Positions 1-7,735 are shown, numbered from the stretch's first letter. The stretch: DNA of 31,884 nucleotides from Streptosporangiaceae bacterium (GCA_025934635.1 JAICWX010000074.1:1-31884); one strand, 5' to 3'. Notes: generated by a model not told the origin, from the sequence alone. Translations and numbers: made by a program.

Positions 1-120
1 GAACCCCGCCGCGACCGGGCCCACCGCGACGGCTGGTCGCTATGGCGCCGCCGCCACCAGTACCGCGCCCGGCAAGCTCACCAGCGCTGGCAGGCCTACG
101 CCGATGCGCTACCCGAATAA
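1..120 (+). CDS. C-terminal end of a probable transposase (partial)
   Basis: The reading frame is open from the first base and stops at 118-120 (TAA). The 39 visible residues are rich in Arg, His and Trp (WSLWRRRHQYRARQAHQRW), a composition I associate with the basic C-termini of actinobacterial DDE transposases. The rest of the gene lies outside the window, so the family cannot be named. The adjacent IS110 element makes a transposon remnant plausible. It could equally be the end of another basic DNA-binding protein. Confidence 0.35.
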   Translation, partial: EPRRDRAHRDGWSLWRRRHQYRARQAHQRWQAYADALPE

Positions 121-151
121 CGATCTACAACTGCCGTAACTGACGAGGATC

Positions 152-841
152 ATGGGTATGACGACGTTGTATAGTCGGCCAGCACGCCGCCTGGCCCTCA
201 GCATGGAGCCTCGGCTGGCCAGCTGGGACAGTGCTGGAAGTCCGGGCCAGGTCAGGCTGGGGGAGTTCCTGGACCATGCCGAGACCGTGGCGGCACCGGT
301 GATCGCCGCGACAGGCGGCCTGCTGGCAGTCGAGCTCACCGTCGGATTCCGCAACGAACTGCCACTGACAGGCGGTGGCCGGGACCTGGATAACTATCTG
401 TTCCCGCTCGCGCAGCGGCTGGGCCCGGCGCGCATAGCGGCCATGTTCGGCCGTAAGGTTCACGGGCCATCTTTTCTGGCTGTTGACCACGCTCAACCCG
501 AACACCCCGCTGCACCCCCGCAGTTCTCCGCCCAGATCGCCGGTTCCTATATCCGTACAGAATGGAAGGCAGCCGTCCGCAAGCGGCTCCTTCAAGTCCA
601 GCACGTCACCCGGGCAGCGGGAGCCATCGACATGACCATCGGCATCACGACGGGACCCGGCCGGAACTGGGCCAACATCTGGAAACCACTCATCGACGCC
701 TTCGGCCCTGTTCTCGGCGACAACCCCGAACGGCCCTTTCACCCGAACGACGACCGCATAACTAGCCTTGGCCTGCATCACGACATCGATGCTGCTATAG
801 GCCACGAGGTGATAATCGCGACCTGGTGGACAAGCCTGTAA
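152..841 (+). CDS. Hypothetical protein with weak RusA-like features
   Basis: This 229-residue protein starts at an ATG preceded by GAGGA (144-148). It stops 16 nt before the left repeat of the IS110 element. I do not recognise the family with confidence. Two segments recall RusA-type Holliday-junction resolvases: GRDLDNYLFPLAQRLG (about residues 75-90) and WANIWKPLIDAFGPVLGDN followed by NDDRI (about 170-203). RusA uses conserved Asp residues in DxDN...KPLLDAL...DD contexts to bind metal. Here the DLDN and the KPLIDA...DD parts occur in separate places, so the match is partial. No signal peptide or membrane segment is visible. Its base composition is slightly less GC-rich than that of most neighbours, and it sits between transposon pieces, which suggests accessory DNA. 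Confidence 0.6.
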   Translation: MGMTTLYSRPARRLALSMEPRLASWDSAGSPGQVRLGEFLDHAETVAAPVIAATGGLLAVELTVGFRNELPLTGGGRDLDNYLFPLAQRLGPARIAAMFGRKVHGPSFLAVDHAQPEHPAAPPQFSAQIAGSYIRTEWKAAVRKRLLQVQHVTRAAGAIDMTIGITTGPGRNWANIWKPLIDAFGPVLGDNPERPFHPNDDRITSLGLHHDIDAAIGHEVIIATWWTSL

Positions 842-857
842 GTGACGCACTCTTCTG

Positions 858-871
858 ACCCTATAAGGGCC
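858..871 (+). repeat. Left sub-terminal inverted repeat with -10-like TATAAG
   Basis: ACCCTATAAGGGCC pairs with the right repeat at 2397-2409 with a one-base indel. It contains TATAAG at 862-867, which could be the -10 box of a promoter formed when the element circularises and the right-end TTGACA (2386-2391) is brought next to it. Confidence 0.6.
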
Positions 872-947
872 GGGCCTCTTCCAAGCTCAGCCCGGTTGCA
901 GGACGCTCCGGGTGAGAGATTCCAAGCTCGGGAGAGGAGACCCGGCA

Positions 948-1964
948 ATGTCTGTCTACGTCGGCATCGATGTGCACCGCAAGCGGTCCCAGGTGGCGGT
1001 CGTCACCGAGGACGGAAAGGTGCAGCTGAACAAGAACGTGGTGAACGGCTCCGAGCCGATGCTCCGGCTCATCGGTGATCTGCCATCCGGGACGCCGGTC
1101 GCCTTCGAGGCCGCGTTCGGCTGGGGCTGGCTGGCCGCGCTGCTGGAGGATTACGGCTTCGAGGCGCACCTGGTGCACCCGCTGCGGTGCAAGGCGATCG
1201 CCTCGGCGCGGCTGAAGAACGACAAGGTCGACGCCGCGATCCTGGCGCAGCTGCTGCGGGCGGACCTGCTGCCCGAGGCGTGGATCGCGCCCGCCGATGT
1301 CCGGCAGCTCCGGGCCCTGCTGCGGCACCGGGTCGCCCTGGTCCGGCTCGGCACCCAAATGCGCAACCGGATCCACGCGGTCGCCGCGGACCACGGCTTC
1401 GACCGGTCCGCCAGCTACTGGACCGGGCCGGGCCGCGGCTGGCTGGCCGAGCTGGACCTGCCCGCGGCGTCGCGTGAGATCGTCACCGACTGCCTGGCGG
1501 TCATCGACGGCCTGATCCCGCTGATCGACCGGATCGACGGCGAGCTGCACGTCCGCGCCAAGGCCGACCCGCGGGTCAAGGTACTGCGGACGCTGCCCGG
1601 GGTGGGGGAGTTCACCGCGCTGGTGATGCTCGCCGAGATCGGTGACATCAGCAGGTTCGGCAGCGCCCGCAAGCTGGCCAGCTGGGCCGGGCTGACTCCC
1701 ACGGTGCGAGGCTCGGACCTGACCGTCCGGCACGGGCACATCTCCAAGCAGGGCTCAGCCTGGCTGCGGTGGGTCATGAACCAGGCGGCCCAGACCGCCA
1801 AGCGGTCCCCGGAGTTCGCCGGCACCTACCAGGCCATCGCCAAGCGCCGCGGGAAGAAGATCGCCACCATCGCGATCTCCCGCAAGCTCCTGACCCGCGC
1901 CTGGCACCTGCTAGCCGGCATGCAGGCCACCAGCACGGCCACGCCGCCGCAGCGGCGGCCGTGA
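948..1964 (+). CDS. IS110-family DEDD transposase
   Basis: This 338-residue transposase is full length for the family. I chose the ATG at 948 because GGGAGAGGAGA lies just upstream and the protein then opens with the usual MSVYVGIDVHRK. The N-terminal RuvC-like DEDD domain shows the first Asp in GIDVH (about residue 8), a Glu in AFEAAFGWGW, and the KNDKVDA segment. The C-terminal IS116/IS110 domain has the helix-hairpin-helix-like LPGVGEFTALVMLAEIGDI and the Ser-bearing HISKQGSAWLRW, which holds the nucleophile in this family. These enzymes move a circular intermediate, and in IS621 this is guided by a bridge RNA from the non-coding end. No frameshift is visible, so it may be active. Confidence 0.93.
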   Translation: MSVYVGIDVHRKRSQVAVVTEDGKVQLNKNVVNGSEPMLRLIGDLPSGTPVAFEAAFGWGWLAALLEDYGFEAHLVHPLRCKAIASARLKNDKVDAAILAQLLRADLLPEAWIAPADVRQLRALLRHRVALVRLGTQMRNRIHAVAADHGFDRSASYWTGPGRGWLAELDLPAASREIVTDCLAVIDGLIPLIDRIDGELHVRAKADPRVKVLRTLPGVGEFTALVMLAEIGDISRFGSARKLASWAGLTPTVRGSDLTVRHGHISKQGSAWLRWVMNQAAQTAKRSPEFAGTYQAIAKRRGKKIATIAISRKLLTRAWHLLAGMQATSTATPPQRRP

Positions 1965-2385
1965 CGACGGGAGGGGTCACCAGGCCCCGGGCGCGCTCGC
2001 CTCTGCGGCATGAGCCGGCGCCAGCGCCGCGCTCGATCTTCTGACTGAGCAGCCCGGTCCCCCGGACACATGGTCATGGCAGCCGCCCGCACGCCGGCGC
2101 GGCGCCGGATGGGTGCTTGCGAGACCACTCCGCCAGCCAAAGCCGGGACCCACCACGACCCTTCGCAACCACCACGACACCGATCTTCCCCGCCTCCCAT
2201 GATCCGTCGCCGCCAGGCGGCCTCAAGCTCGTTCGTCCTCGCCGCTGCGCGGCGGCGGGCGCTCCAGCTTGACCCCGTCCCAATACGGCGACGTGAACCA
2301 GGCAGCTGCGAAGAAGGTCCCAGAAGAACGGTCAGGCCCAGCCCGGCGACACCGGAAAGCCACCGGGCCAATGACCCACGCCTAC
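1965..2385 (+). ncRNA. Candidate bridge-RNA region in the IS right end
   Basis: About 420 nt of non-coding DNA separate the transposase stop from the right repeat. This is far more than an IS needs and is the place where IS1111-type members are expected to encode their guide (bridge) RNA. A compact hairpin CGCCGC-TGC-GCGGCG is visible at 2240-2254, and other GC-rich partly self-complementary stretches lie around it. I cannot define RNA ends or the target and donor loops by eye. The call rests on position and family knowledge, with little direct sequence proof. Confidence 0.3.
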
Positions 2386-2409
2386 TTGACACCACTGGCC
2401 CTTATGGGT
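2386..2409 (+). promoter_or_regulatory. Right IS end: TTGACA box plus right inverted repeat
   Basis: A consensus -35 TTGACA (2386-2391) sits immediately inside the right inverted repeat (2397-2409) and points outward. In a circle it would face the left-end TATAAG at 862-867. A 16-18 bp spacing results if about 5 nt or so are trimmed from the repeats at the junction. Junction promoters of this type are known in IS110-family circles. Confidence 0.5.
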
Positions 2410-2577
2410 GCCGCGTAGAAGAAGGTAGCCCGCATACTCGGAGTGGCGGGTGGCCCGGTCAGGCTGCGACTCTCCTGGTGCATCGATGTAGCGAGCTCGC
2501 GGCGGCTCGTCCGGGATGCGAGTTCGAGAGCTATGCCGTAACATATTTGATACACCGCAGGGATCAGGAGGACGCCG

Positions 2578-3000
2578 ATGAACACCGAACGCAGCGTGTT
2601 CTGGGATGACCTTGCCCAGGACCTAAAGGATCCCCAGTTCCTGCGGGAGTACGTGGCGCAATCGATCCGGATCGCCACCATCGACCAGATCGTGAACGAG
2701 CTGGACGGCGCACGGGAGGCGGCAGGCCTGTCCAAAGCCGGACTCGCCCGCGCGATCAACTCCGAGCCCGCGACCGTGCGCAGGTTGTTCTCAGCCGGCC
2801 ATGTCAACCCGACGCTCGGCACGCTTGCCGAGGTCGCGGCCGCGCTCGGGATGCGTGTCGTCCTCGAACCGCTCGATGCCGATGACAGGAAACGGATCAC
2901 CGGACCGCTTCTTGAGGGGAGTACGGATGATCCCCGGATCCTGGCCCGGCGCCTGGAGGCGATGCGCCGCCCGCCGGACGCCGAATCAGCGACAGGCTGA
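2578..3000 (+). CDS. XRE-family antitoxin (HigA-like)
   Basis: This 140-residue protein starts at an ATG preceded by AGGAGGA (2566-2573). Residues about 40-100 form a helix-turn-helix: LDGAREAAGLSKAGLARAIN, then the recognition region SEPATVRRLFSAG and a final GTLAEVAAALGMRVVL. This is the arrangement of HigA-type antitoxins, which repress their own operon and neutralise a RelE-fold mRNA interferase. A toxin-like gene lies immediately downstream but on the other strand, and the two stop codons abut (TGA at 2998-3000, TCA at 3001-3003). The AT-richer stretch around 2540-2560 probably holds the promoter. The unusual feature is that antitoxin and toxin cannot share an mRNA. Confidence 0.82.
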   Translation: MNTERSVFWDDLAQDLKDPQFLREYVAQSIRIATIDQIVNELDGAREAAGLSKAGLARAINSEPATVRRLFSAGHVNPTLGTLAEVAAALGMRVVLEPLDADDRKRITGPLLEGSTDDPRILARRLEAMRRPPDAESATG

Positions 3001-3498
3001 TCAGGCCAGCGAGCGCGGGTTCCGGCGCAGATACTCCTCACCGAGATCCCGGACATGCCGGTAGTCGGCGGCAGACAGTTCGGTACGGAACGGCTTGTCC
3101 AGTCCGCAGATGACGGTCAGCACGGGTCCCGGGCGGCCCTTGGCGTCGTAGTCCAGGCGGCAGAACAGCCGGTAATGGTGACGGCGGGGACCATCGACGC
3201 GGACCTCGAACCATCCGGTCATATCGCCCTTCATCGCTTCCCAGTACCCGCCGCCCGCGAATCTCTTCGGCGGTGCCGCCGCGACCTGAGCCAGGACCGC
3301 TCTCATGGTCGCTCGCACCTTCACCGGGCATGAGTTGAGGAATTCCCTGCCAGGTACGGCCTGCCCTGGGTCGTCATCGCTGTGCCGGCGGAAGAACGCA
3401 ACCTCGTGCGCGTCATCCGAGGACGGCCGGGTGCGAACTTGCGGTATAGCAGCCTTGCGGCCTGATTGCCGTCGGCGTGGTCGTCGATCCGGGCTCAT
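3001..3498 (-). CDS. RelE/HigB-like toxin (Gp49/DUF891 type)
   Basis: The core looks like an actinobacterial HigB-type ribonuclease toxin: VPGREFLNSCPVKVRATM, then RFAGGGYWEAMKGDMTGW, the FEVRVDG strand and HHYRLFCRLDYD, ending with LDKPFRTELSAADY. These proteins cut mRNA at the ribosome and are held inactive by their antitoxin. The protein ends 3' to 3' with the XRE gene. The start is uncertain. The ATG at 3498 gives 165 residues with about 30 low-complexity basic residues before the conserved part (EVAFFRRH), and I see no good in-frame internal start or clear ribosome site. Typical members are about 110-130 residues, so the true start may be internal or non-standard. Confidence 0.75.
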   Translation of the reverse strand: MSPDRRPRRRQSGRKAAIPQVRTRPSSDDAHEVAFFRRHSDDDPGQAVPGREFLNSCPVKVRATMRAVLAQVAAAPPKRFAGGGYWEAMKGDMTGWFEVRVDGPRRHHYRLFCRLDYDAKGRPGPVLTVICGLDKPFRTELSAADYRHVRDLGEEYLRRNPRSLA

Positions 3499-3600
3499 AA
3501 CTCAAGCATGGTAAAGGACGGCAAGGCCAATCAGCGTATTACGCGCCGAGGATTCGATCCAGGTGAAACGGAACCGAAAGCTGCCGCCTTATCAACGTGC

Positions 3601-3618
3601 TGTCACTGAAAAGTGACA
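3601..3618. promoter_or_regulatory. Perfect 7-bp inverted repeat, possible operator or hairpin
   Basis: TGTCACT (3601-3607) and AGTGACA (3612-3618) are perfectly complementary around GAAA. As plus-strand RNA this is a stem with a GNRA tetraloop. As DNA it is an 18-bp dyad about 100 bp upstream of the toxin gene and about 125 bp upstream of the DUF4240 gene. There is no T-run, so a simple terminator is less likely than an operator or small RNA structure. Confidence 0.45.
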
Positions 3619-3741
3619 AGGAATTGCCGATGCGCGGAATCGTAATGATACGGCCGGCTCTCCGGCGGCGATCTGCCTGGATAGTTCTGGGCGTACTCTC
3701 ATGCCGCGTTCCGGATCGTCGATGTGCTCTACTATCACCTA

Positions 3742-4272
3742 ATGTCAGGTGGCGTGGATGAGCTCCGGCTCCCCAGCGCCGAAGACGAAGCGCGTTTCTG
3801 GGCGCTGGTGGGGGCTACCTGGGCGCAGTGCGGCGCTGAGGCCAACCGCGTGCGACGGGCACTGGTGGCGCGCTCCGGGCCCGGAGGCGACATCTCTGCC
3901 GTTGACAATGCTCTCCCGGTGTTCCTGGGCGCCCTGGCGGACCAGTGCCGTGCGCTGCCTGGCGATGAGCTGACGAGCCTTGACCGCGTGGTGGAGCGCA
4001 AGCTCTACGACATCGACCGGGTTGATATCCAGGCCGTGACCGACGGGTCGGACGACGGTTTCTTGTACGCACGGGGTTTCATCGTCGCGATGGGCCAGGA
4101 TTTCTACGACGCGGTTGCCGGTGATCCGCAGGTGGCCGTGCTGGAGGCCGAGTGCGAGCCGATGTGCTATTTCTTCGCGCACCGGTATCGCGAGCGCTTC
4201 GGGCAGTTCCCGGAGACAGGCTCGGGGATTTCCCGTGAGTCGTGTTCGAACACGATCGGCTGGGCCAGCTGA
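3742..4272 (+). CDS. DUF4240 domain protein
   Basis: I prefer the ATG at 3742 (176 residues). A GTG at 3724 would add six residues. The protein begins its domain with EDEARFWALVGATW and carries the DUF4240 signature SDDGFLYARGFIVAMGQDFY followed by DAVAGDP, including the adjacent Asp pair and the Arg typical of the family. DUF4240 proteins are small cytoplasmic proteins of unknown biochemical role, common in Streptomyces-like genomes and often near other accessory genes. No membrane segment is seen. The stop at 4270-4272 is followed by about 100 nt without features and then by the paired palindromes. Confidence in the family is good; a function cannot be inferred. Confidence 0.72.
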   Translation: MSGGVDELRLPSAEDEARFWALVGATWAQCGAEANRVRRALVARSGPGGDISAVDNALPVFLGALADQCRALPGDELTSLDRVVERKLYDIDRVDIQAVTDGSDDGFLYARGFIVAMGQDFYDAVAGDPQVAVLEAECEPMCYFFAHRYRERFGQFPETGSGISRESCSNTIGWAS

Positions 4273-4373
4273 TGCCGGTCCCGGGCACCGGTTTAAATCG
4301 CGCCGTGCAGAATCAGTTCCTCCGCAAGCCAACCCTGGCGTCAAAGCCTCCAGCACGTACTCATCTGGTTGAT

Positions 4374-4430
4374 ATGTAGGTGATCGTGAGGCACCAGGAT
4401 CGAGGTGCGCAGCGCCTCGATCACCTACAT
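4374..4430. repeat. Long palindrome A with two competing stems
   Basis: ATGTAGGTGATCG (4374-4386) is the exact reverse complement of 4418-4430. Inside it, GATCGAGG (4398-4405) is perfectly complementary to CCTCGATC (4415-4422). The two stems share bases 4418-4422 and cannot form fully together. No gene covers this stretch. It could be a switching RNA structure, a recombinase site or the end of a small non-autonomous element. Confidence 0.7.
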
Positions 4431-4435
4431 GATCA

Positions 4436-4489
4436 GGCATTATGCGGCCGAAGGGAAGTGATCTGGTCTTTGATCACCCGCATAATGCC
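4436..4489. repeat. Long palindrome B, nested hairpin
   Basis: GGCATTATGCGG (4436-4447) is the exact reverse complement of CCGCATAATGCC (4478-4489). Within it GTGATC (4459-4464) pairs with GATCAC (4472-4477), directly stacked on the right arm and leaving a one-sided 11-nt bulge. It starts only 5 nt after palindrome A ends. Confidence 0.7.
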
Positions 4490-4507
4490 GCAGACAGGGC
4501 AGCACGT

Positions 4508-4527
4508 GGCCCTCAGCGCGGAGGGCC
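4508..4527 (-). terminator. Probable terminator of the minus-strand operon
   Basis: GGCCCTC (4508-4514) and GAGGGCC (4521-4527) form a perfect 7-bp GC-rich stem with a 6-nt loop. It lies about 40 nt beyond the stop of the minus-strand 60-residue gene. There is no U-tract, which is common for high-GC actinobacteria. Confidence 0.5.
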
Positions 4528-4568
4528 AACCGATGACCGTTTCCTCCGAGTACTGCCTGACACCGGGC

Positions 4569-4751
4569 TCAGGAGCCGGGGCCGGCCTCTGCGTCGGTGT
4601 CCTCGAGTTCCGGATCCACCCCGCCTTCCCGGTGCTTTTCCGATGCGCGCATCACGGCCCGCATCGCGGCGAACTCGGCGGTGTCACTCACGCCAGGCTC
4701 GCTGCCGGGCTGGACGCTGTGGTCTTCCTGCGCTGGCATGTGGTCACCCAT
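4569..4751 (-). CDS. Small acidic hypothetical protein
   Basis: A 60-residue protein. The ATG at 4751 was chosen over an upstream start at 4793 because GGGAGGAGG lies about nine bases before it. The sequence is acidic and probably largely disordered apart from a short helix (TAEFAAMRAVMRASEKH). I do not recognise a family. It follows the LAL regulator in the same direction after 84 nt, so it could be the last gene of that operon, and a GC-rich hairpin lies beyond its stop. Its strong ribosome site is the main reason to call it real. Confidence 0.6.
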   Translation of the reverse strand: MGDHMPAQEDHSVQPGSEPGVSDTAEFAAMRAVMRASEKHREGGVDPELEDTDAEAGPGS

Positions 4752-4835
4752 AGCCAGACCCTCCTCCCGAAGCTGAATCCCCTCTCTCAGCACAGTACAG
4801 GGACCTGGCCATCGCGGGCCGGCGCAAAGAGGCGG

Positions 4836-7697
4836 TTAGCCCGGCTCTTGCCCGATCGTGTCCGGCCCGGGCAATGCTCCGAGCTCGGTCAGCCGGCGTA
4901 CCGCCTCGGCCCTGGTCCGGCACTGCAGCTTCTGCATGCTGCTGTTGACGTGCATCTCGACGGTGCGCGGGCTGATGAACAGGGTGTGGCCGGCCTGCCG
5001 GCTGGTGTTTCCCTGCGACACCAGCTCCATGACGTCCAGCTCGCGGCTGGTCAGGCCCGCGGTCACGCGCCGCGGGTGCGGGTGACGGCGTGGCGTGTCG
5101 CCGAGCTGGCGCAGCGCCGTGGTGCAGCTGTCGCGCAGGAGGCGCGCGCCGAGCTGGTCAGCGGTGGCGTGCGCGGCGTGCAGCAGCTCCCGTGCGCGGG
5201 TACTGTCGCCGAGCCGGGCGGCCGCGGCGGCGGCGCGGCGCTGGGCTTGCGCCGTCTGCAGCGGCAGGTCCAGGCGGCCGAACATCTCGGCCGCGCTGCT
5301 CAGCTCGTGGGCCGCCGCCTCCGGCTGGTCGGCCAGCAGGGTCTCGCCGCGGGCGTGGGCGAGGGCGGCGATCGCTTCCGGCTGGGCGGTGGCCTCGGCT
5401 ATCCGCATCAGGGCGGCGGCGCACGCGCTGGTGTCGGCGGCCAGGTCCCGTTCGGCGAAGAACGTGGCCGCCCACTGCAGGACCGGCACGCTGTAGTGCC
5501 GCTCCTGAGTCCGGGCCAGGCGGGCGAGTATCTGCCGGGCCCGGTCGGCGGCGTCAGTGACAGCGCCCGCCGCGTCATCCAGGACGCACAGGCCCCAGGA
5601 CGAAAGCAGCTCCATGGCGGTGAGCTCGATCCGGGTAGCGGTGAGATTGCATTCCAGCAGGTGGGGCCGCCCCAGCCGGGCCGCCCCGCGCATGGCGTGC
5701 ACCAGGCCGAGCAGCCCGTCGCCGACCGCTCGCGCATGGGCCGCGGCCGCCGACGCGAGCACGTCCTCGCAGACGCCGGCCGTGCGGTCCCACTCGCCCC
5801 GGGCGAACAGGACGAAGCTGGCGCAGGCCCGGCACAGCTGCCCGACGGCATCGGCGCCGTGGGCGTCGCAGTACTGGTAGGCCGCGGCGTACGCGGCGGT
5901 CGCCGCCTGGTAATCACCGGAATGCTCGAGCGCGTCCGCCAGTCGCTGCTGCAACTCGGCGGCGGTGTCGGGGAGCGACGCGGCGAGTGCCTGATCCAGC
6001 GCTCCGCGCACGGCGGCGATCCCGTCGCGGTGCCGGCCCTGCCGCGCCAGCACGTTGCCGCGCAGGCCCTGGATGCGCAGCCGCAGGTCGGTCCGCCCGC
6101 AGGCCTGGGCGTCGGCCGAGGCGGCGGTCAGGGTGGTCAGGGCGGCGGCGAAGCTGGCCGCTGAGCGCAGGTGGGCGGCCATGGCCAGCCGGTCGATGGC
6201 CGCCTCGGCCGGGATGCCCGCGGCTGAGAAGGCCGCCGCCGCTGCTTCGCGTGCCGTCAGCGCGGATTCCCACTGCCCGCGTAGCTCATGGGCGAGAGCC
6301 AGCCGCCGGCCGATGCTGGCGAGGGCGTGACTGTCACCGCGGCGCTCGTGCCCGTCGGCGAGCTCGCGCAGCAGCATGACGGCGTCGGCGTACTCCGAGC
6401 ACATCTCGGCGCACCGGGCCAGCCGGTCGATGACGGTCAGCCGGGAGTCGTCCTGCTCGCCCGCCGGCCAGTGCTCGAGCGCGGTCCGCAGCGCGCGGGC
6501 CGCGTCCCGGTAGGCATGCACCGCGTAATGCTCGTCGGCCGCCGCCAGCAGCGGCTGCCGGGCCGGGCCGAAGTCCCGGGCAGCCAGCAGGTGCACCGCG
6601 ATCAGCGCGGGTGCCGCGTCGTGACCGGCCAGCGTGCTGGCCAGTGTCCGGTGCAGGCCGCGGCGGCGTGACCACGGAATATCGGCGTACGCCGCCTCCT
6701 GGGTCAGCGGGTGGCGGAACGCGGCGCGGCCGTCGCGGGCCTCGGTCAGCAGCCCGGATGCGGTGAAGCCGTCCGGCCACGCCGTCGCGCCGGAGGCCGC
6801 CAGGACGATGTCGATGTCGAACTCGATACCCGCCGCGGCGGCGGTTTCCAGCAGGGCCCGTTCCCCCGCGGTCAGCCGCGACGCCCGCAGCAGGACCGCC
6901 TCCCGGATGCCTTCGGGCACCGGGGCGGCGCCCGCGCCAGCCAGCGCGACAGTCCCGTCACGGTAATCGAGGCGGTCGGCGTCGCGCAGCGCGAAGGCCA
7001 GTTCCTCGACGGCGAACGGGAGCCCGTCGGCCCGGCTGGCCACCACCGCGGCCAGCGCCGGCTGCGGCGTCACCCCCCACAAACCGGTCAGCATGTGCGT
7101 CACGTCGTCATCGCCGAGCGGGCCGAGCGTGATCTCGGTGAGCCGGTGATTCCTGCGCAGCAACGCCCGGACGGCACGCAGGCGGTGGCCGCGGACCAGT
7201 TCGTCGCTGCGGTAACAGCCGACCAGGACGACCGGGAGGCCGCGGGCCGCATCGGCCAGGGCCGCCAGGAAGTCCAGGCTCGCCTCATCCGCCCACTGCA
7301 GGTCGTCAAGGAAAAGCGTCAGGGGGCGGTCACCCGCCACGGCGGCCAGCACCGAGCACACGGCCGCGGCCAGGGCCGCCGGGCTGGACTCGGCCGGCCG
7401 GGCGCCGAGCTCGGGCATGATCTGCGCGAGCACGGCCGGGACCGGCTGGGCGGCGTCACGGACGGCCGGGCGCAGCGCACTGGCCACCATCTCATAGGCC
7501 GGGCACGCCCACGCCACCGCCCGGCCCCGCAGGACGGGAGTCGAGAGGGTGGCGAGAACATGCTCGACCAGCGTGGTCTTGCCGGCTCCCGCCTCGCCGG
7601 CAACCAAGACCACGGGCACCGGCCCGGCCGGCGAGACCGCCAGCAGGCGACCCAGCGCCGCGCACTCGGCGTCCCGCCCGACCAGCAACCCGTCCAT
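4836..7697 (-). CDS. LAL-type LuxR-family transcriptional regulator
   Basis: At 953 residues this has the usual size of large ATP-binding LuxR regulators (MalT/LAL class). The frame is open upstream, but ATG 7697 gives the standard start MDGLLVGRDAECAALGRLL. The N-terminal AAA_16-type ATPase shows Walker A GEAGAGKTT at residues 34-42 and Walker B as LTLFLDDLQWAD near residue 120. A long helical, TPR-like sensor region follows. The last 70 or so residues form a GerE/LuxR helix-turn-helix (LTSRELDVMELVSQG, then ISPRTVEMHV). Members bind ATP and a ligand and activate nearby operons. It lies 38 nt after the dsrE-like gene in the same direction, so the two are probably co-transcribed. The inducing signal is unknown. 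Confidence 0.92.
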   Translation of the reverse strand: MDGLLVGRDAECAALGRLLAVSPAGPVPVVLVAGEAGAGKTTLVEHVLATLSTPVLRGRAVAWACPAYEMVASALRPAVRDAAQPVPAVLAQIMPELGARPAESSPAALAAAVCSVLAAVAGDRPLTLFLDDLQWADEASLDFLAALADAARGLPVVLVGCYRSDELVRGHRLRAVRALLRRNHRLTEITLGPLGDDDVTHMLTGLWGVTPQPALAAVVASRADGLPFAVEELAFALRDADRLDYRDGTVALAGAGAAPVPEGIREAVLLRASRLTAGERALLETAAAAGIEFDIDIVLAASGATAWPDGFTASGLLTEARDGRAAFRHPLTQEAAYADIPWSRRRGLHRTLASTLAGHDAAPALIAVHLLAARDFGPARQPLLAAADEHYAVHAYRDAARALRTALEHWPAGEQDDSRLTVIDRLARCAEMCSEYADAVMLLRELADGHERRGDSHALASIGRRLALAHELRGQWESALTAREAAAAAFSAAGIPAEAAIDRLAMAAHLRSAASFAAALTTLTAASADAQACGRTDLRLRIQGLRGNVLARQGRHRDGIAAVRGALDQALAASLPDTAAELQQRLADALEHSGDYQAATAAYAAAYQYCDAHGADAVGQLCRACASFVLFARGEWDRTAGVCEDVLASAAAAHARAVGDGLLGLVHAMRGAARLGRPHLLECNLTATRIELTAMELLSSWGLCVLDDAAGAVTDAADRARQILARLARTQERHYSVPVLQWAATFFAERDLAADTSACAAALMRIAEATAQPEAIAALAHARGETLLADQPEAAAHELSSAAEMFGRLDLPLQTAQAQRRAAAAAARLGDSTRARELLHAAHATADQLGARLLRDSCTTALRQLGDTPRRHPHPRRVTAGLTSRELDVMELVSQGNTSRQAGHTLFISPRTVEMHVNSSMQKLQCRTRAEAVRRLTELGALPGPDTIGQEPG

Positions 7698-7735
7698 GAT
7701 CACAGCCTCACATACCGGTCCGGGCAGCGTGGAGG

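Larger units (their letters stand above)
858..2409 (+). mobile_element. IS110-family insertion sequence, IS1111-like layout
   Basis: A single transposase gene (948-1964) is bracketed by related inverted repeats. ACCCTATAAGGGCC lies at 858-871, and GGCCCTTATGGGT at 2397-2409 is its reverse complement apart from one missing T. The left non-coding end is short (about 90 nt) and the right end is long (about 430 nt). Sub-terminal repeats with a long 3' end are typical of the IS1111 subgroup, whereas classical IS110 members have no repeats and a long 5' end. IS110-type elements make no target duplication, so the exact ends cannot be read from the sequence. They should lie within a few bases outside these repeats. 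Confidence 0.75.

Noticed and set aside
4380..6164. 594-residue plus-strand open frame across the LAL regulator
   Set aside because: It is antisense to a gene with unmistakable Walker and LuxR motifs, has no ribosome site or recognisable domain, and shows the Gly/Arg/Ala/Pro bias of GC-rich shadow frames.
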